DNA of 36,635 nt from Victivallales bacterium (lineage in GTDB: Bacteria; Verrucomicrobiota; Lentisphaeria; Oligosphaerales; Oligosphaeraceae), in contig JAFZWH010000174.1 in NCBI GenBank assembly GCA_017617415.1, positions 1 through 36,635 of the forward strand, read 5' to 3'. The notes beneath the pieces are model-generated. The model made no database searches. It was not told the DNA's origin and saw nothing but the letters and a program-made list of their open reading frames with translations. A program made the translations under genes and the position numbers. Positions 7,045 to 14,879 of the stretch are shown here, piece by piece (positions within the stretch are counted from its first letter, which is position 1; every line of letters starts with the position of its first letter).

Positions 7045-9507
7045 ATGACATACTCTTTAACTGAAGTTTCATGCGAGGCAATTGACTTTAAGAAGCTCAA
7101 TGACTATCTAACCAAGGAAGGAAAAGAATGTTTTGTGTGTGTTGACACCACGCAGGGCAGTAAGAATAATTATTCAGACTATCTACTCGTTGGTGATTTC
7201 CAACCACTCTCGCAAAAGGTTATCCCCGTTGAGAAACTTACAGCTCTCATTTGGCATGACCCATTCCATCTCTTTCTGAAGTTTGCCCCCGATGAACTTA
7301 CCTCAAATCAACAAATAAATGTAGTTGTACAGTTTGGCGATGAATTGACCTCGGAATGGGGTAAATTTGCGTTTGAGGCAATGTTACCAAGGGATACTGC
7401 CCAAAGAATTCTTCTGGAGGGTGGGGATATTTTTGTCAAAATGATTCATGAAATATTGCCAATACCATCCAAAATGACTTACCTACAGTACGAAGAACTT
7501 GCCAAGCTTACAACGCACATTCAAGTTAAAAAGTATCTAACAAGCAAACGCAATCAAAAAGGTGCCATATACATTGACAGTATCCTGTTCCACTATAGTG
7601 ATAATGAAACTTCAGGCCTGTCATCCAAACCAATTCCAGATCGTTATGAGTTAAAATTAGCAAAAAATCTGACGGTTGATCCATCACTACGTTGGAATTC
7701 TGTTCATAAGGCATCATTATGGAAACAACTCTCATTCCAACAAATTGCGAAACAAATGCCAAAGTGTGATATCAATTCTGTGGATTTTTTCTTAACTTAT
7801 GATGTTCAGGAACTTGCTTTAGCACTAAAGGAAGGAAGAGATAAACTTCAATATTTTTTGTCAGAAGGGCGAAAAGTTTCTGTTGACGATTCGTTTATTA
7901 TTGGATGGTGCTGGGATTATAGTCAAAGCTCCAAGCAATATGTTAGCCAATCCAAGCAATACTATAAGGCTATCCGGAAATCTTTCACCCAAAACAAAAT
8001 GATGTGCGTTTGTGATTTTCTTGAATCCGAGGTTGGGAAAGTTTTCTTAAAGGCGTATAACAGGATATATAAAAGTCTATTCAGTTCTAAGGCCTCAAGT
8101 GGACAATTGCCCATTAAGTTTGAAAATATTAATAAATATTTCGAAAATGAAAGAAGAATTCTTCAATTAGTAAGATGTCTATATTACTTTATACATGCAT
8201 TGGAAAATATCTCTGAGAATGATTTAAAAAAGTATAATCTTGACTGTTTCACGGAATTATGGAAAAATCTTAACCTTTTCGTAAATAATGCAGAGACTCC
8301 TACTCAAATGGCTTTAGATAAGTTATGGGGAGCTATCTTTGAGGTAGAAAACGAAAGGGTTTGTGACAATAACGGGTTGACAGAAAAAGGAAAAGAAGCA
8401 CTTCGGAAATATAAGTCATTTTATTCTAAGTTATATGCCTTATTACAATATATCATTAGAAGGTATAGATTTTTAACACCTGTTTTTCACATTTTGACCC
8501 AGTTAGATTTATATATTCAAGACATTGTGAGTAAAGAAATTGGGCTACAAGAAGATATTCTCCCCCATATAATTGATATGTCCTCAAGTGATATTGATTA
8601 CCTGATGGGATTGTTTAAGAATACTGTACTTCCTGAAAGCCACAAGAATCTTGTTCTCTCCAATTTATATAGTAGGAAAAGTGCTGAAGAGGAAGCTCGC
8701 AGAAAGGAGGCCGAAGAAAATGTTAGATATATCTGCCATAATCTGAAGGGAACTATTCCCATGACCGTGAATCAAGTCGATAGGGTATTGAGAGACCCCA
8801 ATCTGACACTCGAGTCTAAAATTGCTGCGGGAACGGTTAGAAATGATCTTATTATGTTGGAAGAGCAAATGTCGCGTCAAGCAATCACCTATCGCCCGGT
8901 GCCACAGGACTTATTGGATGATGTCAATGACGACTATAATCACAACAATCTGAAATTCATCTTGATGGATGCATTGAAACGGGTTTTATCAAATGTCTGC
9001 AACGAGCGTTGGGAAGCCAATGCCTTTCACAACTATTTCAAGGGAGATTCGCAAAAAGCAGAAAAGGTCAGCCAGGAAATCAGTGATCTTGGCAATCGCT
9101 GGAAAGCACTTGTCGCCCTTATCAATCAGTACTTTTTCACTTTCGATTGCCAAATCGATTCTTCTTGTGAACAATTATTGATTGGGAATCGTCACAATTC
9201 GGTGAACAACCTACGGACTTTTGCCGAGGAAATACTCCTGAATGCCATCAAATATGTTTCTTTTGTGGATAGAGACAAACGCATAGTGCAATTTACCGCC
9301 AAAGTGGAAAACGACATTATATTAATCAAGTTGATGAATTCCTGTGAAACATCGGATGAAATTCGCCAGCATGGCGGTTCCAGCAGTTTAAAACGCTTAT
9401 TGCAAGGATTTGGGGCAGAAAGCATTAACCTTCCCTCTTCCACTGACGGGAATTACATTCTTGCCTATAAAATTCCTCTTTCACAGCAGATTGGAGAACA
9501 ACAATGA
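7045..9507 (+). CDS. Soluble histidine kinase-like protein
   Basis: An 820-residue protein without membrane segments. The first 540 residues are mostly helical and unrecognised, so they are the likely sensor. A charged helix (EEEARRKEAEENV) leads into the presumed phosphoacceptor motif ICHNLKGTIP (H565). The ATP-binding part shows an N-box EEILLNAIKY (N733) and a late glycine-rich HGGSSSLKRLL (776-786). The stop codon overlaps the ATG of the next gene (ATGA at 9504-9507), so kinase and regulator are translationally coupled. The cytosolic layout suggests an intracellular signal. The G1 box is not obvious, so this is a divergent kinase and could instead be a GHKL-type ATPase. Confidence 0.72.
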   Translation: MTYSLTEVSCEAIDFKKLNDYLTKEGKECFVCVDTTQGSKNNYSDYLLVGDFQPLSQKVIPVEKLTALIWHDPFHLFLKFAPDELTSNQQINVVVQFGDELTSEWGKFAFEAMLPRDTAQRILLEGGDIFVKMIHEILPIPSKMTYLQYEELAKLTTHIQVKKYLTSKRNQKGAIYIDSILFHYSDNETSGLSSKPIPDRYELKLAKNLTVDPSLRWNSVHKASLWKQLSFQQIAKQMPKCDINSVDFFLTYDVQELALALKEGRDKLQYFLSEGRKVSVDDSFIIGWCWDYSQSSKQYVSQSKQYYKAIRKSFTQNKMMCVCDFLESEVGKVFLKAYNRIYKSLFSSKASSGQLPIKFENINKYFENERRILQLVRCLYYFIHALENISENDLKKYNLDCFTELWKNLNLFVNNAETPTQMALDKLWGAIFEVENERVCDNNGLTEKGKEALRKYKSFYSKLYALLQYIIRRYRFLTPVFHILTQLDLYIQDIVSKEIGLQEDILPHIIDMSSSDIDYLMGLFKNTVLPESHKNLVLSNLYSRKSAEEEARRKEAEENVRYICHNLKGTIPMTVNQVDRVLRDPNLTLESKIAAGTVRNDLIMLEEQMSRQAITYRPVPQDLLDDVNDDYNHNNLKFILMDALKRVLSNVCNERWEANAFHNYFKGDSQKAEKVSQEISDLGNRWKALVALINQYFFTFDCQIDSSCEQLLIGNRHNSVNNLRTFAEEILLNAIKYVSFVDRDKRIVQFTAKVENDIILIKLMNSCETSDEIRQHGGSSSLKRLLQGFGAESINLPSSTDGNYILAYKIPLSQQIGEQQ

Positions 9508-11264
9508 AAATTCTGTGGATTGAAGACGAAACCTTTAAGAAATGCTTTTTTTTCAATGAAGCACTTAATATCCAATGCTATGACGACAAAGACCTGTCCC
9601 TGTTGAAAGATCATGGTTTCGATATCTATCACTCGTTAAAAGAGATTGTTGATGAATTTGATTTTGCAAATTTAAACGAGAGTATTTTAAACTTTTTTGA
9701 CAAATATGATTTGATTTTTTGTGATGTGAATCTAGTTCAAGGTGAGCGTAAGAATCCCCTACCTCCTGAAACAAAGAAGCAACTGTCTAAAGGCGGCTAT
9801 ACTATTAAGTATGATAGTCCAGAAGAGAATAAGAATAATGAAGGAGTGGATGTGTGGTCTCTTGGTAATAATGCCCATGATGATGAGAGCTCATCACGGC
9901 GGAACAGAAAGCACTATCATGATAAGTTTTTCTTTTTGTCTGCCTATCCTGAAACTATTTCCGTAATTAAAGATGTGGCTAAACGTGTGTATCATGGGGA
10001 AAACGGGATGGACGTATGGATTCGTAAGCATTTTATTCCTAGTAAAAGCAAAATATTGAATTTCTCACCTGAGTTTTCAACAGATGTCAGTAAATATAAA
10101 ATTGATGGTATTGCCTGGAAACAAATTGGCTCTACCAAAGAAAACCCTGATTTTGCCACAGAAAAAAATGAAGATGGGGATGGAAACTCTATTCAATATT
10201 TGGCAGCAACAAGTCCGGATGGGAAATACAGGATAACTTGTCCCCAAATACAGGGATGGGAGTTAGTGGAAGGAGAGCATTTTAGGCTCAAACGCGAAGA
10301 AGATCCCGAGGCTATTGAAACAATGAAAAAAATTAAAACAATATTTGAGCAGTGCGAAATTGTTAAGTTGGAACACAATTATAAATTGTTTCGATTAATT
10401 GAAACCTTTAAGGATGATGCATTTTTTAAAGACTATTTTACCACATATGAAAAGATAGTTGCCGGCGATTTTGATATTGATGACACGCAAATGAATCGTT
10501 TTCTAGATCCATTAAGGGGAATTTGTTCGAGTCTTCAAGAAGAAATGCTACTTGATTTGATTATTCCTAATCAAACCGATGTTGCTACTTTCAACACAAA
10601 ATTGGATCAAATAGGCAATCAAATAACTGTTTCTAAAAAATCTCCTGGACAATTTGATTTTGAAGTTGTCAAGAAAAACGCAAAAATTAACTATAAAGAA
10701 AACCAACAAAAGACTAACAAAGAAACTTCAAATATCGCAATGATTTTTCTTCCGCCTTATGTTTATCGCTCAGTGGAATTTGCATATAGGATGCTCTGCA
10801 TATATTTCCACCATGCAAATGACAATCCTCAAACGGCTCCAAATTGTGAAAAGCGATTCAAAATTGGATTAAAACATTCATATTTGTTCCTAGTTTTTAC
10901 GGACTGCATAAGAATTGTTCTAGCTTTTTTGAAACGCTTGAAAACAAACAAACAATTGGCACAAGGGATCTGGGATCACTGGATACCGCCAAACTGTTAT
11001 AATTCTGGCTACTCAAATAACACGACACAATCTTCAGCACCATCTGGGAATAGCAATGCATGTCCAAATGTTACGACAGCTGCGCCCTGTGCCACAGGCA
11101 ATCAGGAGCAAATCCCGATGTCTCAAGATGCTTGCTCCACAAAATTTGTAGGGGCACAAACATCATCAGCAACAACAACGCCATGTGCATCAATGCTGGG
11201 GAAGAAGCGGAATCGAAAACATCGCCAAAAGCACAAGCCAGCTGCCCCCGAGGCTTCTACGTGA
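9504..11264 (+). CDS. Response regulator with interrupted receiver domain
   Basis: A 586-residue partner of the preceding kinase. Receiver landmarks are present: MKILWIEDE (D8/E9 acidic pair), YDLIFCDVNL (phosphoacceptor D74), FFLSAYPE (S146 switch residue) and VWIRKHF (K175). About 60 polar residues (80-140) are inserted between the phosphoacceptor strand and the next strand, far more than the usual receiver tolerates. The output region (about 180-500) is not recognised; it contains no HTH or GGDEF motif that I can see. The last 80 residues are Ser/Thr/Ala/Cys-rich and end in a basic run, KKRNRKHRQKHK, which could bind nucleic acid. AT-rich codon use matches the island. Confidence 0.7.
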   Translation: MKILWIEDETFKKCFFFNEALNIQCYDDKDLSLLKDHGFDIYHSLKEIVDEFDFANLNESILNFFDKYDLIFCDVNLVQGERKNPLPPETKKQLSKGGYTIKYDSPEENKNNEGVDVWSLGNNAHDDESSSRRNRKHYHDKFFFLSAYPETISVIKDVAKRVYHGENGMDVWIRKHFIPSKSKILNFSPEFSTDVSKYKIDGIAWKQIGSTKENPDFATEKNEDGDGNSIQYLAATSPDGKYRITCPQIQGWELVEGEHFRLKREEDPEAIETMKKIKTIFEQCEIVKLEHNYKLFRLIETFKDDAFFKDYFTTYEKIVAGDFDIDDTQMNRFLDPLRGICSSLQEEMLLDLIIPNQTDVATFNTKLDQIGNQITVSKKSPGQFDFEVVKKNAKINYKENQQKTNKETSNIAMIFLPPYVYRSVEFAYRMLCIYFHHANDNPQTAPNCEKRFKIGLKHSYLFLVFTDCIRIVLAFLKRLKTNKQLAQGIWDHWIPPNCYNSGYSNNTTQSSAPSGNSNACPNVTTAAPCATGNQEQIPMSQDACSTKFVGAQTSSATTTPCASMLGKKRNRKHRQKHKPAAPEAST

Positions 11265-11319
11265 ACGAGGATACTGATTAAGATTGTCGTCTCCTCTTTT
11301 TCGTTCGGGAACCGACTTC

Positions 11320-11351
11320 AGCCTTATAATTTCAAGCGATTAAGGCTTTTG
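11320..11351. terminator. Weak hairpin between convergent genes
   Basis: AGCCTTA (11320-11326) pairs with TAAGGCT (11341-11347) and is followed by TTTT on the plus strand. The right arm overlaps the stop codon of the minus-strand activator gene. The loop is long (14 bases) and the stem AT-rich, so termination for the response regulator is only possible. Confidence 0.35.
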
Positions 11352-12983
11352 CGCTTCAGATTGCGTGATTTTACGAGCCTCATCTTGATAGCTCGTGCCA
11401 AGCGTTTTCAGTTTGCTGTCCAACGCCTGGGGGTTCGCGAGGTGAAGCCAGTCTGCGGCCGCTCTTTTACTGTCTGTGCTTTCAATTGCCTTTTCTACCC
11501 ATTTTTTCAATTCTTGCCTTAAATGATTGTTGATATCGATTCCAATGCCACCTTCGGGTTGTGGAGGCATATCATCACTCGTTGACTTTGCTGGTTGGGT
11601 GATGATTCCCAGGTCTTCAGGCAATATGGTGCCTCCTTCGGACAGCGTAGCTCCACTCAAAATGGCATAGGACAACTCACGAACATTGCCAGGCCAGTCG
11701 TATTTCTGAATAAATTTTATTGTTTTGGGTGAAAACTTCTTCTCTTTGTATCCGGGAGACACAGAAGAAAACCGTTTATTTACTGCATCCAATAATATCT
11801 TCGCCGTGGGAATGACATCTTCCATACGCTCACGCAACGGCGGAAGGTTAATGACAATAGACGACAGTCGGAACAGAAGGTCGCTCCTAAAACTCCCTGC
11901 CTCGCCTTTCTCCTTCTTTGACATTGCTCCTAAGTCACGATTTGTTGCAGCTATGATTCGAACATCTGAACGCTCTGGTATTTTACTGCCAACACGATAA
12001 TATTCGCGAATGGTTGGTGTCTCGTCTGGCGGTTGCAGGACTCGTAGCAACTTTGCCTGCATCTCAGGTGGGCATTCGCCGACTTCATCCAAAAAAAGAG
12101 TGCCACCATCCGCTTTTTTTAGTAATCCCGGCTCATTAGTCTTTGCCCCCGTGAAAGCTCCTTTCACATGTCCAAAAAGGGTGTCTTCTAGAAGTGAAGC
12201 CGGTATGGCGGCGCAATTGATTTTTAAATAAGGACCGTTCTTCCTAGGACTCGCTTTTTGAATTGCATCCGCAAATTTTTCCTTGCCAGTTCCGGTCTCC
12301 CCAACAAGCAATACTGTAACATCGTACAACGCTGCTTTATGTGCAACGTTTATGGCCTTTTTGAGAAGAGGACTATTTCCTACAATCCCCTCGAAGCCAT
12401 CATAGAAGTGGTGGATGTAACTACTTTGACTACTAAGGCGTTTGGGTATGTACTCGACAGTCAAATCAAGAGGAATGTCAAATGATTTCAATTCACTCGC
12501 GCAATTGCGGAGGAAATGAGCGCCCTCTTCAAAAAGAGTCTTGCCGAGAAGAATCCAGCAGACATTCATTGCGTATGTGCCGGAAACCAACAAAAAGTAT
12601 TTTTCATCCCCAGGATGGGATGTTTTCTCTAACACTTTTTTGGTTTCCTGATAAACCACTGTATAATCATTTTTGTCAGGAATGACAACAGGCATCATTT
12701 GGACTTCAACCATATATTCGCTAAATGTCTTTTTATAAGCTTCTCTAAAATTGTTACCTGCAACAAGCGACTGCTCGTCTGTATAATCAACAAGTATCAC
12801 CATTTTGTTGAATTTGTATTCCTTGAGCGCTGAACGTACCCAACCCTTTGTAACTTTTGATGAACCTGTTGGCGTATAAGCAAAGCTTTTGATATGCTTT
12901 TCGCAGAGTTCCTCGAAATCGGGACACTCCTTTTCCGCCTCTTTGAGTTCTCGGTAACCGGTCCAAGTGTATAAAATCTTCAT
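11340..12983 (-). CDS. Sigma-54-dependent activator with RtcR/CARF-like sensor
   Basis: A 547-residue bacterial enhancer-binding protein. Residues 1-205 are a Rossmann-like sensor with a segment VSGTYAMNVCWILLG (133-147) that closely matches the HITTGTHVAQICWFLL region of E. coli RtcR, whose N-terminal domain is assigned to the CARF superfamily. The AAA+ core has Walker A GETGTGKE (228-235), the sigma-54-contacting loop GAFTGA (275-280), Walker B LFLDE (296-300) and the DWPGNVREL motif. The C-terminus (about 500-540) looks like a Fis-type helix-turn-helix. AGGAGAA precedes its ATG. It is divergent from the viperin gene, and perfect -24/-12 promoters lie at 13151 and 14323, so it is the obvious activator of both. 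RtcR senses RNA damage in E. coli; the ligand here is unknown. Confidence 0.9.
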   Translation of the reverse strand: MKILYTWTGYRELKEAEKECPDFEELCEKHIKSFAYTPTGSSKVTKGWVRSALKEYKFNKMVILVDYTDEQSLVAGNNFREAYKKTFSEYMVEVQMMPVVIPDKNDYTVVYQETKKVLEKTSHPGDEKYFLLVSGTYAMNVCWILLGKTLFEEGAHFLRNCASELKSFDIPLDLTVEYIPKRLSSQSSYIHHFYDGFEGIVGNSPLLKKAINVAHKAALYDVTVLLVGETGTGKEKFADAIQKASPRKNGPYLKINCAAIPASLLEDTLFGHVKGAFTGAKTNEPGLLKKADGGTLFLDEVGECPPEMQAKLLRVLQPPDETPTIREYYRVGSKIPERSDVRIIAATNRDLGAMSKKEKGEAGSFRSDLLFRLSSIVINLPPLRERMEDVIPTAKILLDAVNKRFSSVSPGYKEKKFSPKTIKFIQKYDWPGNVRELSYAILSGATLSEGGTILPEDLGIITQPAKSTSDDMPPQPEGGIGIDINNHLRQELKKWVEKAIESTDSKRAAADWLHLANPQALDSKLKTLGTSYQDEARKITQSEAQKP

Positions 12984-13056
12984 TTTTCAATTCTCCTGCT
13001 TAAGCCATTAAAACGTCTTTGCAATACTATATGTCGTCTTTGAAGAATTGCCACTT

Positions 13057-13081
13057 AAAAACAATAATTTTTCTTGTTTTA
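13057..13081. promoter_or_regulatory. Candidate activator site upstream of viperin promoter
   Basis: An inverted repeat AAAACAA (13058-13064) and TTGTTTT (13074-13080) lies about 105 bases before the predicted start point, a normal distance for a sigma-54 enhancer. Its left part, AAACAATAATT, is identical in the region upstream of the second -24/-12 promoter. Confidence 0.55.
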
Positions 13082-13150
13082 ACAACATATTTTATAGTTT
13101 CCTGCGTGAATCACATCTATGCAATGCCTCAATTTTACGTTTTTTTGATT

Positions 13151-13166
13151 TGGCACGGCATTTGCT
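13151..13166 (+). promoter_or_regulatory. Sigma-54 promoter of viperin gene
   Basis: TGGCACG (13151-13157), four bases, TTGCT (13162-13166): an exact match to the -24/-12 consensus. The predicted start of transcription is near 13177, giving a leader of about 70 bases before the viperin start codon. Confidence 0.9.
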
Positions 13167-13244
13167 AACATATTAAAAAACTGTCCAAGTCGTACAGCCG
13201 TGAGATGCGATCCTCGCTGGTTGCAACCATCAACAATAGGATAA

Positions 13245-14090
13245 ATGGTCATGACAAACGCCAATATCAACACTGATTCCAAAGTCGTCAATCTCCACTA
13301 CACCGACCGCTGCAATTATCTTTGCCGGTTCTGCCACTGCCGTTTCCAGAAAACCCCGCTTGGGATGGATGACTGGAAGAAAATCATCGACAACATCGCC
13401 TCCGGCATTCCCGTTCGGCGCTTCAATCTCGCCGGAGGAGAGCCACTGGCAGGAGAATATATCCAGAAGATGATTGACTACATCGAGGGAAAAGGCATAG
13501 AGTGTTCCATCATTACCAATGGCTCGTTGCTGACGCCTGACTTCATTCGCAGCAATCAAGGCAAGCTTCAGATGATTGGCATCAGCATTGATGGCCTGGA
13601 CGATGAAGATAACCGGCGGATTGGCCGCATTGACCGTCATGGAAATACGCTTTCCAACGAACGTTTGCTGGAATTGGCAAGAGCCATTCATGCAGCGGGA
13701 ATGAGGCTGAAGATCAACACCGTCGTGAATGCGGTCAATTGCCAGAAGGATTTCTCGCCACTCATTCAGGGCCTTATGCCTGACCGCTGGAAGCTACTTC
13801 GGATGCTCCACTACGAAAACGCCAATGACAACGGGCGGAACCTGATGGTGACCGACGAGGAATTTCAGACTTTTGCCAAACGACACCAGCATCTCCATCC
13901 CGTGGTGGAGGACACTGCCGACATGGTTAACTCATACATTGTGGTCAATCCCCAGGGCCGCATTCTGACCAACTCCGCAGTTCGCTTCCAGGCCACCGAG
14001 TCACTGGTCAATCATCCCTTCCGAGATGAGTTCATCAAGGTCTCGTTCGACGAAAATGCCTACCAGAAACGCTACAAGTCTGCCAGCTAG
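13245..14090 (+). CDS. pVip: Prokaryotic viperin (antiviral radical SAM enzyme)
   Basis: A 281-residue radical SAM protein. The cluster motif is CNYLCRFC (C23, C27, C30), preceded by VNLHYTD as in viperins. Further matches to viperin are FNLAGGEP, SIITNGSLL, IGISIDGLDDEDN, RLKINTVVNAVN, DRWKLLRMLHYENAND, a TDEEFQTFAKRH segment and the late SFDENAYQKR. These specify viperin rather than MoaA or anSME-type enzymes. Viperins convert CTP, and in bacteria also GTP or UTP, into 3'-deoxy-3',4'-didehydro nucleotides that terminate viral RNA synthesis; which nucleotide is used here cannot be read from sequence. No nucleotide kinase is fused or adjacent. The gene has its own sigma-54 promoter. The ATG at 13251 has better spacing from AGGA than the one at 13245, so the first two residues may be absent. 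Confidence 0.93.
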   Translation: MVMTNANINTDSKVVNLHYTDRCNYLCRFCHCRFQKTPLGMDDWKKIIDNIASGIPVRRFNLAGGEPLAGEYIQKMIDYIEGKGIECSIITNGSLLTPDFIRSNQGKLQMIGISIDGLDDEDNRRIGRIDRHGNTLSNERLLELARAIHAAGMRLKINTVVNAVNCQKDFSPLIQGLMPDRWKLLRMLHYENANDNGRNLMVTDEEFQTFAKRHQHLHPVVEDTADMVNSYIVVNPQGRILTNSAVRFQATESLVNHPFRDEFIKVSFDENAYQKRYKSAS

Positions 14091-14119
14091 CCATCCAACA
14101 AGGAGATTGATCAAGCAAT

Positions 14120-14290
14120 ATGAATGAATCTACATCCAATATCCAGAACTGCGCCGACAAGCAGACTTGCACCATGAAGCAAAATTCAAGGATAAACAAT
14201 AATTATTATTGTAAAACAGTAATAAATATTATGTTTTTTGTCCAAAAGCCAAATTTCAGGAAAACCAGTCGGATGAGTAAACTTCCTTGA
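14120..14290 (+). CDS. Possible small ORF after viperin, 56 residues
   Basis: An open frame that begins MNESTSNIQNCADKQTCTMK and ends at 14290. AAGGAG lies upstream (14100-14105), but 14 bases from the ATG, which is longer than usual. The second half overlaps the palindromes that I read as activator sites, so amino-acid composition there (Asn, Tyr, Phe, Lys) may only reflect AT-rich DNA. It could be a real short viperin-linked peptide or chance; I favour chance slightly. Confidence 0.25.
   Translation: MNESTSNIQNCADKQTCTMKQNSRINNNYYCKTVINIMFFVQKPNFRKTSRMSKLP
14194..14237. promoter_or_regulatory. Two tandem candidate activator sites upstream of P2
   Basis: The first site is a perfect 17-base palindrome, ACAATAATTATTATTGT (14196-14212). 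The second, AAAACAGTAAT...ATTATGTTTT (14213-14237), is a dyad with one bulged base. They lie about 110-150 bases before the predicted start of transcription. AAACAATAATT is shared with the site upstream of viperin. Confidence 0.6.
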
Positions 14291-14322
14291 CAATGAGCGA
14301 GTTAAGACAGTAAATGCAATTT

Positions 14323-14338
14323 TGGCACGGCGTTTGCT
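14323..14338 (+). promoter_or_regulatory. Sigma-54 promoter of acidic-peptide operon
   Basis: TGGCACG (14323-14329), four bases, TTGCT (14334-14338): again an exact -24/-12 match. It differs from the viperin promoter by one spacer base across the 16 bp. Predicted start of transcription is near 14349. Confidence 0.9.
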
Positions 14339-14348
14339 CATAAAACAG

Positions 14349-14468
14349 AAAGACCTGTAAGATTTCGGCTTTCACAGGTAGTTTGCCTTGGAAGCCACAA
14401 GGAGAACGAGGAGCCTCGTAAGAGGTAATTCCTCGATGTAACAAGAACCCAAAACAAAGGAAACCACA
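14349..14468 (+). other. Structured 5' leader of the acidic-peptide operon
   Basis: The 120-base leader can form three hairpins: ACCTGT (14353-14358) with ACAGGT (14374-14379), CGAG-gagc-CTCG near 14407-14418, and GAGG-taatt-CCTC (14422-14434). AAAGGA-type purines precede the first ATG. The structure suggests control of mRNA stability or translation, which is inference. Confidence 0.45.
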
Positions 14469-14591
14469 ATGAAAGAACACAAATTTCATTACTATGACAA
14501 TGGCCCCGAGGACTGGAGCGACTGGTGCGACCACGACGAACTCTCCTGCGAAGATGGCGATGACGACCACTGGAACGGAGACCTCGGCTAA
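14469..14591 (+). CDS. 40-residue acidic peptide, copy 1
   Basis: First gene behind the second sigma-54 promoter. The product is 40 residues with 14 Asp/Glu and only two Lys. It also has four His, two Cys (C20, C27) and three Trp, and ends DELSCEDGDDDHWNGDLG. It has no signal peptide or membrane segment and no family that I recognise. The gene at 14676 encodes a near-identical copy, which argues strongly that both are translated. Strong negative charge suggests a nucleic-acid mimic or a binder of basic protein surfaces. The Cys/His/Asp content allows metal binding, and its position downstream of a radical SAM gene makes a modified peptide conceivable. None of these is shown. Confidence 0.82.
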   Translation: MKEHKFHYYDNGPEDWSDWCDHDELSCEDGDDDHWNGDLG

Positions 14592-14615
14592 CAAGAACTG
14601 AAAACCCACCAACCC

Positions 14616-14640
14616 GGCTGTCCGCCGCAAGGCGGCAGCC
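14616..14640 (+). other. RNA hairpin with GCAA tetraloop, copy 1
   Basis: GGCTG pairs with CAGCC, then a bulged T, then CCGCC with GGCGG closing a GCAA (GNRA) loop. It lies between the two acidic-peptide genes and is not followed by a T-tract, so it is more likely an mRNA stabiliser or processing element than a terminator. The same element follows the next two genes. Confidence 0.7.
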
Positions 14641-14675
14641 ACAAAACCACAACCCATAACAAGAGGAAAACCACA

Positions 14676-14798
14676 ATGAAAGAGCACAAATTCTTCTACT
14701 ATGACAATGGCCCCGAGGACTGGAGCGACTTGTGCGACCACGACGAACTCTCCTGCGAAGATGGCGATGACGACCACTGGAACGGAGACCTCGGCTAA
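14676..14798 (+). CDS. 40-residue acidic peptide, copy 2
   Basis: A tandem duplicate of the peptide gene at 14469, offset by 207 bases and carrying the same downstream hairpin. The protein differs at only two residues (H7 to F, W19 to L). All nucleotide changes lie in the first 20 codons, while the last 20 codons and the first bases after the stop are identical. Such 3' identity points to recent duplication or gene conversion. The acidic C-terminal half, with C20 and C27, is thus the conserved part. Function as for copy 1 is unknown. AAGAGGAAAA precedes the ATG. Confidence 0.82.
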   Translation: MKEHKFFYYDNGPEDWSDLCDHDELSCEDGDDDHWNGDLG

Positions 14799-14821
14799 CA
14801 AGAACTGAAACCCACCAACCC

Positions 14822-14846
14822 GGCTGTCCGCCGCAAGGCGGCAGCC
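14822..14846 (+). other. RNA hairpin with GCAA tetraloop, copy 2
   Basis: Identical to the hairpin at 14616: two 5-bp helices, one bulged T and a GCAA loop. It separates the second acidic-peptide gene from the 56-residue gene. Confidence 0.7.
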
Positions 14847-14879
14847 ACTACCCAACCCCTAAAATCCAAGGACACAAAG

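Noticed and set aside
14231-14260. Link between the P2 upstream region and the 32-bp ATPase repeats
   Set aside because: Only TTTTTGTCCAAA is shared; in AT-rich DNA a 12-base match is too weak to claim a common binding site.
13245-14798. RiPP cluster with the radical SAM enzyme modifying the small peptides
   Set aside because: The radical SAM protein matches viperin along its length and lacks SPASM or RRE domains, so a nucleotide substrate is far more likely. The peptides have a separate promoter.
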